Part shown: positions 1 to 8,094 of the stretch, in pieces
How the letters are laid out: each line of letters starts with the position of its first letter
Position numbering within the stretch: the first letter of the stretch is position 1
Assembly: GCA_963750045.1 (NCBI GenBank)
Contig: CAVVPD010000002.1
Coordinates: forward strand, 434,001 to 498,000
Length of the DNA stretch: 64,000 nucleotides
Direction: 5' to 3'
Source of the DNA: DASUAS01 sp963750045
GTDB lineage: Bacteria; Actinomycetota; Acidimicrobiia; IMCC26256; DASPTH01
Notes under the pieces: generated by a model
Told to the model about the DNA's origin: nothing
The model's database searches: none
What the model saw: the letters and a program-made list of their open reading frames with translations, nothing else
Position numbers and translations under genes: made by a program

Positions 1-88
1 TGCCGGCGGCGGCGGTGACGAGCACGGTCTTGCCGGTGAGCAGGCCGTGGCCCTCCACGTAGGGCGGGACGTTCGTCGACTCGGGCAC
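1..88 (-). CDS. SDR-family oxidoreductase, N-terminal fragment cut by the window edge
   Basis: Only the first 29 codons are inside the window. The reading frame starts at a GTG at 88 preceded by GGAGG, and runs into the Rossmann motif start GKTVLVTAAAG, which is typical of the first beta strand and glycine loop of short-chain dehydrogenases. It lies 13 bp downstream of the TetR stop codon, so it is probably the last visible gene of the same transcript. Nothing about substrate can be said. Confidence 0.6.
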   Translation of the reverse strand, partial: MPESTNVPPYVEGHGLLTGKTVLVTAAAG

Positions 89-101
89 GGGGATCCTCCG
101 G

Positions 102-740
102 TCAGGCGCCGCTGGTGGTCGTGGGCGCGGCCAGCGCGCCGACGGCCATGTCGACGAGGTTCACCACGAACGCGTCGTGGTCGAGGGCGGGTGGGAGCGA
201 TTCGGGACCGTCGAGCAGGCGCGCCCGCACGGCCAGTGACTCGGCGACCAGGCCGAGCAGCGTGGTGATGCGCTCGTGGCGGAGAGCGGGCGAGAGGTGT
301 GGGAGGCACTCGCCCATGGCACGGAACATTCGTTGCGTCTCGGTGAGGCCGGTCGGGAGCTCGATGTCCCAGAAGTCGAACAACATTGAGAGCTGGGAGA
401 TGAGCCGGCAGTACTCGCGGCCGTCCGCGGTGTCGAGCTCACGGCTGAACGGGAAGACCAGCGCTTCGACGAGCGAGCGGAGATCGGCGATCCGGCCGTC
501 CACCTCCATCTCGACGAGCAGCGCGTGCCTCTCGGACTGGATGCGGTCGTCGTGGCGCACGATGATCGCGTGCAGCAGTCGGTCGCGACCGCCGAAGTGG
601 TAGTGCAACGCCGACGCGTTCCGCTGCCCGGCCTGCTCCACGATGCGCTTGAGCGGGACCTGGTAGATGCCTTCGCGCGCGAACAGACGTTGCGCGGTGG
701 CGAGCAGCTGTTCGCGGGTATCGGTTGCGTCGCGAGCCAT
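102..740 (-). CDS. TetR/AcrR-family transcriptional regulator
   Basis: 212 aa. The N-terminal 60 residues carry a TetR helix-turn-helix (REQLLATAQRLFAREG, then the recognition region ending in ALHYHFGGRDRLL); the rest is a helical ligand-binding domain typical in length for the family. It sits 27 bp downstream of the amidohydrolase stop codon at 768 and upstream of an SDR, at the 3' end of the thiolase/DUF35 operon. A TACCCT hexamer 12 nt before the ATG could give it its own promoter. It probably represses the catabolic operon, with an acyl-CoA-like ligand, but that is inference from position. Confidence 0.9.
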   Translation of the reverse strand: MARDATDTREQLLATAQRLFAREGIYQVPLKRIVEQAGQRNASALHYHFGGRDRLLHAIIVRHDDRIQSERHALLVEMEVDGRIADLRSLVEALVFPFSRELDTADGREYCRLISQLSMLFDFWDIELPTGLTETQRMFRAMGECLPHLSPALRHERITTLLGLVAESLAVRARLLDGPESLPPALDHDAFVVNLVDMAVGALAAPTTTSGA

Positions 741-767
741 GGGAGGCTCACCAGGGTAGGCGGGGCC

Positions 768-1973
768 TCAGCGCGTGAACGCGGGGCTGACCGAGTCGGC
801 GGGGACCTGGTCGAGCGGCACCGCGATCTCCGCGGGAGTGGGACCGACGTTCGCCGCGAGCGCGTCCAGCTTCACGAGATCGAAGTCGTACACCGCGGCG
901 AGGTTCTCGGAGAACACCATGCGGAGGTCGGCTTCGGGCATCGTCGAGAAGGACCGGCGGAGGCTCTCCCGCGTGTACGGGTACGTGCCTTCCTTGTGTG
1001 GGTAGTCGCTCCCCCACATGAACCGGTCGAGGGCGATGCTCTCGAGGACGCCGACCTCGGTCGGGCTCGGGAAGCTCGCGCCCAACCAGCAGTTCGTCGC
1101 GAAGTACTCGCTGGGCAGCCGCGGGAGCATGTTGGCGACGTCGAACCGGAGCTCGCCGATGCGGCCGGTCGCGGTCATCTCCCTGTGGAAGCCGTCGAGC
1201 TGCTTCAACGTCGACGGGATCCAGGTCGCGCCCTGCTCGGTGAGGACGAACTTCAGCCCCGGGAACCGCTCGAACACGCCGCTGACGAGCATGTGCACGA
1301 GGGTCCGGTGGGTGAAGAACGGGATCTCGGTGAGCATGACGAAGGGCGTCGCGAGGTGCTTGCCGTAGTCGGGTTGGCCGCTGCCCGAGTGGCTGTTGAT
1401 CACGACACCGAGCTCCTCGCACACCGCCCAGAGCGGGTCGTACTTCTCGGAGTAGACGGGGTCGATGTGCTTGGCGTCCGGCGGCACCGCGGGAATCAGG
1501 ATCCCGCCGCGGAGGTCGTGCTCCTTGATCCAGCGGACGTCGGCGATCGCCTCGTCGACGTCGTTGAGGAAGATCTGGCCGATGCCGGCACGGCGCTCCG
1601 GGTACTCGCCGCACCAATCGGCGAGCCAGCGGTTGTGCGCGCGGATCCCGGCGAGGCGAAGCTCGAAGTCCTCGGGGGAAGGCGGCCACGCGAGCAGCGC
1701 CATGCTCGGGAAGAACGGTGGCACCGTGTTCGGGAACACCACCTCGCCGACGATGCCGTCGTCCTCGAGCTCTGCGATGCGCCGCTCGCTGTTCCAGTTG
1801 CGATCGCGGTCGCCGCCCTGGAGGTCGCGGAACGGGTTCTTGTACTTCGCCCGCCACGCGTCGAAGTCGTCGAGGTACTTCGGTTCGAGGTAGGTGCGGT
1901 ACGTGTCGTGGCTGGCGCCGGCGTGACAGTCCGACGAGATGAGCGTGTAGGGCGTGGCTGGGGTGGTGGTCAT
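768..1973 (-). CDS. Amidohydrolase 2 (PF04909) family metal-dependent hydrolase
   Basis: 401 aa, the usual length for actinobacterial amidohydrolase-2/ACMSD-like proteins. Visible metal-site motifs are SSDCHAG near the N-terminus (DxH), INSHSGSG in the middle (His ligand) and WGSDYPHKEG near the C-terminus (catalytic Asp). The ATG overlaps the stop codon of the upstream SnoaL-like gene by 4 bp, so the two are translationally coupled. The family does hydrolysis or non-oxidative decarboxylation; in this operon, with thiolase-like and DUF35 proteins, it could act on a ring or carboxylated intermediate. The substrate is not predictable. Confidence 0.88.
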   Translation of the reverse strand: MTTTPATPYTLISSDCHAGASHDTYRTYLEPKYLDDFDAWRAKYKNPFRDLQGGDRDRNWNSERRIAELEDDGIVGEVVFPNTVPPFFPSMALLAWPPSPEDFELRLAGIRAHNRWLADWCGEYPERRAGIGQIFLNDVDEAIADVRWIKEHDLRGGILIPAVPPDAKHIDPVYSEKYDPLWAVCEELGVVINSHSGSGQPDYGKHLATPFVMLTEIPFFTHRTLVHMLVSGVFERFPGLKFVLTEQGATWIPSTLKQLDGFHREMTATGRIGELRFDVANMLPRLPSEYFATNCWLGASFPSPTEVGVLESIALDRFMWGSDYPHKEGTYPYTRESLRRSFSTMPEADLRMVFSENLAAVYDFDLVKLDALAANVGPTPAEIAVPLDQVPADSVSPAFTR

Positions 1974-2410
1974 GACTTCTTTCCCGGAAAGATGCGCATG
2001 TAGACCTTCTCTTCGACGCGTTCCTTGATGCGCCAGCCGCCCGGCGTGCGGACGAGCTCGTCGACGTACCAGAGCCCGCAGAACATCAGGTCGGGATCGT
2101 CGCCCTCACCCATCGCCATCGGGTTGTGGCACTGGGTCTTGGTCTCGGCGGTGTCACCGTTGATCGTGATCGTCGTCCCCGACACCATGTGCTGCAGCGC
2201 CGGGAACATGTGCATCGTCTCGGCCAGGAACTTCTTGGTGCTCGCCAGGTCGCCGACGCTGCCACCGAACACCGAGTAGTCGATGTGCGCGTCGGGGGTG
2301 AAGACGTCGTCGAGCGCGTCCCAATTCCGCGTGTCGATCGCGTAGCTGTACGAGACCATCAGGTCCTGGATCTCCATGCGGTCGGAGATCTCCTGCAGCG
2401 ACATGGTCAT
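1970..2410 (-). CDS. SnoaL-like (NTF2 fold) small protein
   Basis: 146 aa when started at the ATG at 2410 (MTMSLQEISDRM); a second ATG is two codons further in. The pattern EIQDLMVSYSYAIDTRNWDALDDVF followed by an acidic TPDAHIDY segment is typical of SnoaL_4/NTF2-like cone-barrel proteins. In catabolic clusters these act as small dehydratases, isomerases or monooxygenase-like proteins. The stop overlaps the amidohydrolase ATG. Two other proteins of the same general fold are encoded at 25333 and 26795. A longer upstream-extended frame exists but its extra part reads as arginine-rich shadow sequence. Confidence 0.82.
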   Translation of the reverse strand: MTMSLQEISDRMEIQDLMVSYSYAIDTRNWDALDDVFTPDAHIDYSVFGGSVGDLASTKKFLAETMHMFPALQHMVSGTTITINGDTAETKTQCHNPMAMGEGDDPDLMFCGLWYVDELVRTPGGWRIKERVEEKVYMRIFPGKKS

Positions 2411-2421
2411 GGTCTTCCCCC

Positions 2422-3570
2422 TCAGAAGGGCGACGGCGACGACGACAGCACCGCCATCGCGAAGTATTGCGCCATTGCACCGTAGGCGTGACCGAGCGAG
2501 ATCTCGGCGCCCTCGATCTGGTGCTCGCCCGCCTTCCCCCGGACCTGCAGCGCGGCCTCGGCGAAGCGGATCATGCCCGAGGCGCCGATGGGGTTGCTGG
2601 AGAGCACGCCCCCCGACGGGTTCACCGGGAACGAGCCGGTCATCGCGGTGGTGCCGTCGTCGGTCATCTTCCAGCCCTCCCCCGGCATGGCGAGATCGTG
2701 ACCCTCGAGCCACATCGGCTCGTACCAGCTGAACGGCACGTAGAGCTCGGCGACGTCGATCTGCTCACGGGGGTTCGTGATGCCGGCCGCCCGGTAGACG
2801 GCCTGGCCGCAGTCCACGCCGGCCTGCGGGCGGACGGTGTCGCGCCCGGGGAACTGCCCGAGCTCGGACCGCATCGCGGTGCCGAGCACCCACGCGGGCG
2901 ACGCGTGCTTGCTCGCGGTGTCGTGATCGGCGAGGACGACCGCGCAGGCGCCGTCCGACGACGGGCACGACTCCAGGAAGTGGATCGGGTCCCACAGCAT
3001 CATCGAGTCGCGCACCTTCTCGATCGTGATGTCGGGGAGCTTCAGGTGCGCGTACGGGTTCTTCAGCGCGTTGAGGCGGTCCTTGACCGCGACCTGCCAC
3101 CCGATGTGCTCGGGCGCACCGGAGCGGCTGATGTAGGCGCGCACCCACGGCGCGAAGATCCCGCCTGCGCCCATGCTGCCGCTCTTGCCGCCGCCGAGGC
3201 CCCACTGCGCGTTGCCCTCGGCCTGCTTCTCCCACGCGACCGCGAGCACCCGCTGGTACTTGCCGCCGCGCACCGCGTCGCTCGCGACGATCGCGGTCGA
3301 GCACCCGACGCTCCCCGCGGTGTGCACGCGCAGCATGGGCTTCCCCGCCGCGCCCAGCGCGTCGGCGAGGAACAGCTCGGGCTGCATCACACCTTCGAAG
3401 ATGTCGGGCGCCTTGCCCATGACCAGCGCGTCGATGTCACCCCAGTCGAGACCCGCGTCGTCGAGCGCGCGGATCGCGGCCTCGCGCACGAGGCCCGGGA
3501 TGGAGACGTCGGTGCGCGCCTTGGAGTACTTCGTCTGGCCGATGCCGATGACGCCGGGGGGCTGACTCAT
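2422..3570 (-). CDS. Thiolase-like lipid-transfer protein (SCP2-thiolase type), non-canonical active site
   Basis: 382 aa thiolase-superfamily protein. It keeps the general layout (GIGQTKYSK N-terminus, NPSGGVLSSNPIGASG near residue 325) but lacks the thiolase catalytic signature. The CxSG nucleophile region reads TAGSVGCSTA. The GHPxGATG histidine is replaced by asparagine (SSNPIGASG). The C-terminal CxG motif is replaced by LGHAYG. This resembles proteins that pair with DUF35 partners, such as Ltp-type retro-aldolases, rather than degradative thiolases. Its ATG overlaps the stop of the preceding thiolase-like gene by 4 bp. Confidence 0.85.
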   Translation of the reverse strand: MSQPPGVIGIGQTKYSKARTDVSIPGLVREAAIRALDDAGLDWGDIDALVMGKAPDIFEGVMQPELFLADALGAAGKPMLRVHTAGSVGCSTAIVASDAVRGGKYQRVLAVAWEKQAEGNAQWGLGGGKSGSMGAGGIFAPWVRAYISRSGAPEHIGWQVAVKDRLNALKNPYAHLKLPDITIEKVRDSMMLWDPIHFLESCPSSDGACAVVLADHDTASKHASPAWVLGTAMRSELGQFPGRDTVRPQAGVDCGQAVYRAAGITNPREQIDVAELYVPFSWYEPMWLEGHDLAMPGEGWKMTDDGTTAMTGSFPVNPSGGVLSSNPIGASGMIRFAEAALQVRGKAGEHQIEGAEISLGHAYGAMAQYFAMAVLSSSPSPF

Positions 3571-4625
3571 GAAGGTGATCCCTCCAGGATGCACACGAGG
3601 TTCTGTTGGAGTGCCTGACCGGAGGTGGCGTGGGCGAGGACGCGGTCCCTGCCCTGCTCGGTCACCTGACGGGCGGCCTCGATCATGCGGACCAGGCCGG
3701 TGACCATCACCGGGTTGGCGGCGAGCGCACCGCCCGACGGGTTCACCGCGACCGAGTCGGCGAGGCCGAGCGCCCGGCGCAGCACGATCTCCTGCGGACC
3801 GAACGGGGCCGAGAGCTCGGCGACCTCGACCGGCGCCCGGTCGATTCCCGCGCCTTTGGCCGCCAGCGTGGAGGAGGGCGACTCGGTCAGGTCGCGCATC
3901 CCGGGCTGGTGGATGTCGATCCGGTGGTCGATGCCGGTGATCCACGCCGGCCGCTCGACGAGGGACGCCGCCCGGTCGCCCGCCGCCAACACGACGGCGG
4001 CGGCGCCGTCGGAGATCGGCGGCAGGTCGTGACGCCGGAGCGGGTTGCGGACGTACGGCGCCGCGAGCAACGCGTCCGCGTCGAACGTACCGCTCACCTG
4101 CGCGTACTCGTTGTCGACCGCGTTGGCGCGGTTGCGCACCACGACGTTCGCGAAGTCGCGCTCGGTCGCGAGGTCGGCGTCGAGCAACGCGCGGGCCTGC
4201 AGCGCGGCGAGCGACGACGGATCGAGGCCGAGCGGCGCGAGGTGGTACGGGTCGAGCTGCAGCGGCCAGATCTCCCACGGCTTGCCCGGCGACGAGCGGC
4301 CGTGGCAGTACACCAGCACGAGGTCGATGTCACCCTCCTGCAGGCGCGTCCACCCCTCGTACATCGCCCACGCGCCGTCCATCTCGACGTGCGACTCCGA
4401 GATCGGCGGCCAGGCGCCGATGGCCTCGATGGTCTGCACGAAGGCGAAGGCCTGGCCGGCGAGGTAGTCACAGCTCCCCGACACCGTGAACCCGATGTCG
4501 TGACGGTCGACGCCGGCGGCCCGCAGGGCCTGCTGCGTGACGTCGAGCACCATCTGGGTCTCGGTGATCTCGGCGCAGCGCACCGACGGGACCTGCCCGT
4601 AGCCGACGATCGCGACGTCCACCAC
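3567..4625 (-). CDS. Second thiolase-like protein, paired with the one downstream
   Basis: 352 aa from the GTG at 4625 (VVDVAIVGYG); a second in-frame GTG follows directly. The fold signature is clear (VGYGQVPSVRCAEIT, DGAAAVVLAAGDRA, NPSGGALAANPVMVTG), but the catalytic His is Asn and the C-terminal Cys motif reads HATSGQALQQN. It overlaps the downstream thiolase-like gene by 4 bp and begins 3 bp before the upstream DUF35 stop. Two thiolase-like subunits next to two DUF35 proteins suggest a hetero-oligomeric acyl-CoA enzyme. This copy may be a structural subunit. Confidence 0.82.
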   Translation of the reverse strand: MVDVAIVGYGQVPSVRCAEITETQMVLDVTQQALRAAGVDRHDIGFTVSGSCDYLAGQAFAFVQTIEAIGAWPPISESHVEMDGAWAMYEGWTRLQEGDIDLVLVYCHGRSSPGKPWEIWPLQLDPYHLAPLGLDPSSLAALQARALLDADLATERDFANVVVRNRANAVDNEYAQVSGTFDADALLAAPYVRNPLRRHDLPPISDGAAAVVLAAGDRAASLVERPAWITGIDHRIDIHQPGMRDLTESPSSTLAAKGAGIDRAPVEVAELSAPFGPQEIVLRRALGLADSVAVNPSGGALAANPVMVTGLVRMIEAARQVTEQGRDRVLAHATSGQALQQNLVCILEGSPS

Positions 4626-4627
4626 GA

Positions 4628-5173
4628 CTAGAACCCCTTCCCGGCGAGCGCGCTGACGTCGACGTCGGGTTCGCCCGTGGGCATCCACCCTTCGATGCCG
4701 CCGCCGGTGCTGCTCCAACCGCCGGCGCCGAGCTCGTCGAGGTTGCGCTCGGCGACCGGGCGCCAGACCGCCGACACGCGCATGCCGACGCGCACGTCGC
4801 CGACCGGGACCTCCAGCAGGTCCTGCAGCTGCAGCGTGCCGCCGGGACCGTCGAGCTGGATCGAGACCCGCGCGAACGGCTCGGTCTCCTCCTGCCCCGG
4901 GTACTGCACGGGGGTGACGACGGTGAAGTTGACGATGACCCCGCGGTCACCGAGCTCGACGTCGTCGTCCGTCGAGAGCCCGATCACGTCGATCGGGCAG
5001 AAGTCGCGGGGTGGCACGTAGACCAGCCCGCAGTCGCCGGTGCAGCGCTGGCCGAGGATGCGACCGTCGATCAAGGCCTCGCCGTAGCGGATGCTGGCCG
5101 GGGGCGCCGGCGACTCGTAGTGCAGCGCGACCGGGAACGGCATGATCCGGGGCGCGTCGGCCACGTCACTCAT
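4628..5173 (-). CDS. DUF35 / OB-fold zinc-ribbon protein (thiolase partner)
   Basis: 181 aa. An N-terminal rubredoxin-like ribbon with the cysteines of GQRCTGDCGLVYVPPRDFC is followed by an OB-fold (VNFTVVTP, FARVSIQLDG, VGMRVSAVWRP). DUF35 proteins bind thiolase-superfamily enzymes and channel the acyl-CoA, as in Ltp2-ChsH2 and the archaeal thiolase/HMG-CoA synthase complex. It overlaps the second DUF35 gene by 4 bp at its start. The C-terminal tail (GGWSSTGGGIEGWMP) extends past the usual OB-fold. Confidence 0.85.
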   Translation of the reverse strand: MSDVADAPRIMPFPVALHYESPAPPASIRYGEALIDGRILGQRCTGDCGLVYVPPRDFCPIDVIGLSTDDDVELGDRGVIVNFTVVTPVQYPGQEETEPFARVSIQLDGPGGTLQLQDLLEVPVGDVRVGMRVSAVWRPVAERNLDELGAGGWSSTGGGIEGWMPTGEPDVDVSALAGKGF

Positions 5174-5601
5174 CCGATCACCTCGTAGCACTCGATGTCG
5201 GTCACGTAGCCGGTGCGCTCGGCCCGCCAGCGGGGCCGGACCCGGGCACCGGTCCGCACCGCGGACTCGGGGCCGTCGACCACGTGGACCATTGCGGTGT
5301 CGGCGCCGTCGAGTCGGATGAGCGCGAACGCGAACGGGCGGTCGAGCGGGTGGTTGGGGTTGGGCTCGTCGACCCACGTCCACGACGTGACGATGCCCTC
5401 GGGGCCGACCTCGACCAGCTCGGTCTCGGCCGCGTGGCCGGTCGCCGGGTCGTACTCGAGCGGCGGGGACAACGTCTTCCCGCCTGCGCGCGAGGCGAGG
5501 ACGCGACCATCCTGCAGACCGTCGAGGTACGCGCCGATCAGCGGACCGACGCTGCGCGTGTACGGGAACTCGAGATCGATCTTCACGAGCGGGACGGGCA
5601 T
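5170..5601 (-). CDS. DUF35 OB-fold protein lacking the zinc-ribbon cysteines
   Basis: 143 aa. The OB-fold part is recognisable (VTSWTWVDEPNPNHPLDRPF, AFALIRLDGADTAMVHVV), but the region that should hold the zinc ribbon (DGRVLASRAGGKTLSPPLEY) has no cysteines. It is the first gene of the operon running to 768 and starts with GGGAG upstream of the ATG. It probably partners one of the two thiolase-like proteins, with the Zn-ribbon DUF35 partnering the other. Confidence 0.8.
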   Translation of the reverse strand: MPVPLVKIDLEFPYTRSVGPLIGAYLDGLQDGRVLASRAGGKTLSPPLEYDPATGHAAETELVEVGPEGIVTSWTWVDEPNPNHPLDRPFAFALIRLDGADTAMVHVVDGPESAVRTGARVRPRWRAERTGYVTDIECYEVIG

Positions 5602-5705
5602 GGAGACTCCCGGGTGGGCGATTACTTGACCGTGGTAAGCAACCTATGAGATCGCCCGACGGCCACGCAAAGCGCCGCGCGGACGCGCCCGGTACGGTGA
5701 CCGCC
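5602..5705. promoter_or_regulatory. Divergent promoter region with a candidate operator
   Basis: The minus-strand operon has a -10-like TAGGTT (AACCTA on the plus strand, 5641-5646) and a leader with GGGAG before the ATG. Between them lies TTACTTGACCGTGGTAAG (5622-5639), an imperfect inverted repeat (CTT-ACC / GGTAAG) placed where a repressor would block transcription. The plus-strand esterase has TACGGT at 5693-5698, 7 nt before its GTG. TetR at 102-740 is the obvious candidate ligand-sensing regulator. Confidence 0.45.
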
Positions 5706-6659
5706 GTGCCATTGGACCCCGAGCTCGACGCGCTGCTGCAGGCGGCGCCACCCTTCGATCCCGACCAACTCGGCACCATCCCCGTCGCGGAGTACCGCGA
5801 GCTCATGAAGCAGGGCATCCTGGCGATGGGACCCTCGCCGGAGGTGGTGGCCTCGGTCGTCGACACCGCCATGCCGGGCCCGGGCGGCGACCTCCCGCTG
5901 CGCATCTACACGCCCGAGGCCGACGGACCGCCCAAAGATGCGGCGACGGGCATCGCAGTGTTCTTCCACGGCAGCGGCTTCGTGATCTGCGACCTCGACA
6001 CCCACGACCACGAGTGCCGCGTGCTGGCCAACCGCGCCGGGGTGATCGTCGTGAGCGTCGACTACCGACTGGCTCCCGAGCACCGGTTCCCCGCCGCGGT
6101 CGACGACGGCGTCGCCGCGCTCGCGTGGGTCGCCGACCACGCCCCCGAGCTGGGGGGCGACCCCACCCGGATCGCGCTGGTCGGCGACAGCGCCGGAGGC
6201 AACATCGCCACCGTCGTCGCCCGGCGCGCGGTAGCCGCCGGTGGCCCGCCGGTGGCGTTCCAGATGCTCGTGTACCCGGTGACCGACCTGCGCGGCGACA
6301 CCCCGTCGTTCGTCGAGAACGCGTCGGGGTACGGCCTCTCGGCCGAGACCATGCGCTGGTACGTCGAGCAGTACGTTCGCGACGCCGACGACGTGATCGA
6401 TCCTGACGCCAGCCCGCTGCTCACACCCTCGCTCGGGGGCCTCCCACCCGCGTTCGTCGCGGTGTGCGAGTACGACCCGTTGCGCGACGAGGGCAAGCAG
6501 TACGCCCACCGCATGCGCGACGCCGGTGTCGACGTCACCCTGCGGCGTTACGACGGCGGGATCCACGGCATCTTCCAGATGTCCCGGTTCACGCAGATCG
6601 GCGCGCGGATGCTCGACGACTGCGTCGACGCGCTCCACGCCGCCATCGGTACTTCCTGA
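5706..6659 (+). CDS. Alpha/beta hydrolase, hormone-sensitive lipase (HSL) family
   Basis: 317 aa from the GTG at 5706, chosen because TACGGT lies 7 nt upstream and the protein then begins like its neighbour (PLDPELDALL versus PVDPRLQPIL). Catalytic features are the oxyanion-hole motif HGSGFVICDLD (one change from HGGG), nucleophile elbow GDSAGGN, acid EYDPLRDEG and His in GGIHGI. It is a cytosolic carboxylesterase for short acyl esters. The next gene is a paralogue 10 bp downstream, a tandem duplication in one transcript. Confidence 0.9.
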   Translation: MPLDPELDALLQAAPPFDPDQLGTIPVAEYRELMKQGILAMGPSPEVVASVVDTAMPGPGGDLPLRIYTPEADGPPKDAATGIAVFFHGSGFVICDLDTHDHECRVLANRAGVIVVSVDYRLAPEHRFPAAVDDGVAALAWVADHAPELGGDPTRIALVGDSAGGNIATVVARRAVAAGGPPVAFQMLVYPVTDLRGDTPSFVENASGYGLSAETMRWYVEQYVRDADDVIDPDASPLLTPSLGGLPPAFVAVCEYDPLRDEGKQYAHRMRDAGVDVTLRRYDGGIHGIFQMSRFTQIGARMLDDCVDALHAAIGTS

Positions 6660-6669
6660 AGGGAACGTC

Positions 6670-7620
6670 ATGCCCGTCGATCCCCGCCTCCAGCCCATCC
6701 TCGACGCGTCGGCCGGGGCCGCGCCGCCCGACCCGTCGCTCACCGTCGCCGAGAAGCGCGAAGGTGCGCACGCGGCGATGGCCACGGGCTTCCTCGCGTT
6801 CGCCGAACCGGGGCCCGACCCCGCCTCCACGGTGGACCGCACGGTGCCCGTCGACGGCGGCGAGATCACCGTGCGCGTGTACACGCCGCACGGCAACGGC
6901 CCGTTCCCCGCCCACCTCTACCTGCACGGCGGCGGCTTCTGGATCGGCGCCCTCGACCACTTCGACTCGTCGTGCCGGGCCACCGTGGCTGGCGCCGGGT
7001 GCGTCGTCGTGTCGGTCGACTACCGGCTGGCACCGGAGTACACGTTCCCGACCGCGCCCGAGGACTGCTACGCGGCGTTGCGGTGGCTGATCGACCATGC
7101 GGCCGAGCTGGACATCGACACCTCGCGCGTGTCGGTCGGCGGCGGCAGCGCAGGAGGCAACCTGTCGGCAGTGGTCGCGTTGATGGCGCGCGATCGAGGG
7201 AGTCGTCCCGCGCTGGTGTTCCAGGTGCTCGAGATACCGGTGACCGACCTGACCATGAGCCAGCCGTCGGTCGAGGCGAACGCCGAGGGCTACGTGCTGA
7301 CCAAGGACGCCATGCGGCAGTACACCGCGTACTACCTCGGCGAAGACGGCGATCCGACCGATCCGTACGCCTCACCGCTGCTGGCCGACGACCTCAGCGT
7401 CCTGCCCCCGGCGTTGGTGATGACCGCCGAGTTCGATCCGCTGCGCGACGAGGGCGAGGCCTACGGCCGGCGTCTCCAGGACGCCGGCGTCCCCACGACC
7501 ATCCGGCGGTGGGACGGGCAGTTCCACGGCTCCCAGAACTTCGCCAAGCTCATCCCCGACGCCGCGGCCGAGTACCGCGACATGGTGAATGCCGCGCTGC
7601 GCGACGCCTACGGCACCTGA
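6670..7620 (+). CDS. Alpha/beta hydrolase, HSL family (tandem paralogue)
   Basis: 316 aa, starting at an ATG 10 bp after the previous esterase stop. Motifs are HGGGFWIGALD (full HGGG oxyanion hole), GGGSAGGN around the nucleophile serine, EFDPLRDEG for the acid and GQFHGS for the histidine. It shares the same length and block order as the neighbour, which supports local duplication followed by divergence of the oxyanion loop. Its 3' end overlaps the convergent MarR gene by 13 bp. Confidence 0.9.
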   Translation: MPVDPRLQPILDASAGAAPPDPSLTVAEKREGAHAAMATGFLAFAEPGPDPASTVDRTVPVDGGEITVRVYTPHGNGPFPAHLYLHGGGFWIGALDHFDSSCRATVAGAGCVVVSVDYRLAPEYTFPTAPEDCYAALRWLIDHAAELDIDTSRVSVGGGSAGGNLSAVVALMARDRGSRPALVFQVLEIPVTDLTMSQPSVEANAEGYVLTKDAMRQYTAYYLGEDGDPTDPYASPLLADDLSVLPPALVMTAEFDPLRDEGEAYGRRLQDAGVPTTIRRWDGQFHGSQNFAKLIPDAAAEYRDMVNAALRDAYGT

Positions 7621-8066
7621 GGCTTGCGACTCACGTCGGCGACGACGCGTTCCAGGTAGTCGGCGAGCGTCCGCAGCTCGCCGGCCTTCCACCCGGCGAA
7701 GGCCTCGATCACGATGTCGTCGGTCGCCTCACGGTACGCGGTGTAGGCGCGGCGGCCCTTCGGGGTGAGCGCGACGATGGTGGCGCGTCCGTCAGTGGGA
7801 TCGGACGCCCGCTTCACGTACCCGTCGCCGCACAACCGCGCGACTTCGCGGCTGATGAGCGGCGCCTCGAGGTCGGTCAGATCGGAAAGGTGCGACAACC
7901 GCACCGGGCCCGACGCGTACAGCGACGAGATGATGCTGATCGCGGGCCGGGAGAGGAACACGCCCGAACGTTCGGCCCGGTTGCGCGCCGCGCTCCGACC
8001 ACCGCCGATGCGCGCGATCCGCACGATCGCCCTCTCCACGCGTTGCAGGTCGTCGAGTCGGGCCAC
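7608..8066 (-). CDS. MarR-family transcriptional regulator
   Basis: 152 aa from the GTG at 8066, which has TACGGT 8 nt upstream and looks leaderless. The winged HTH is visible: PVRLSHLSDLTDLEAPLISREVARL followed by the wing DPTDGRATIVALTPKGRRAY. It is convergent with the esterases and sits beside the alcohol dehydrogenase/SDR pair at 8095-9965. Which of these it regulates is unclear. No clear palindrome was seen at its own start. Confidence 0.88.
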   Translation of the reverse strand: MARLDDLQRVERAIVRIARIGGGRSAARNRAERSGVFLSRPAISIISSLYASGPVRLSHLSDLTDLEAPLISREVARLCGDGYVKRASDPTDGRATIVALTPKGRRAYTAYREATDDIVIEAFAGWKAGELRTLADYLERVVADVSRKPQVP

Positions 8067-8094
8067 GGGCGGAGACCGTACCAGTGAGGTTGTT

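Noticed and set aside
525..2003. Long plus-strand open frame antisense to the TetR and amidohydrolase genes
   Set aside because: Reads as Arg/Glu/Val-rich shadow sequence with no domain motif; the minus-strand genes have clear motifs, starts and operon spacing.
3606..4631. Plus-strand open frame opposite the second thiolase-like gene
   Set aside because: Composition is that of a high-GC shadow frame and it lacks a ribosome site or family motif.
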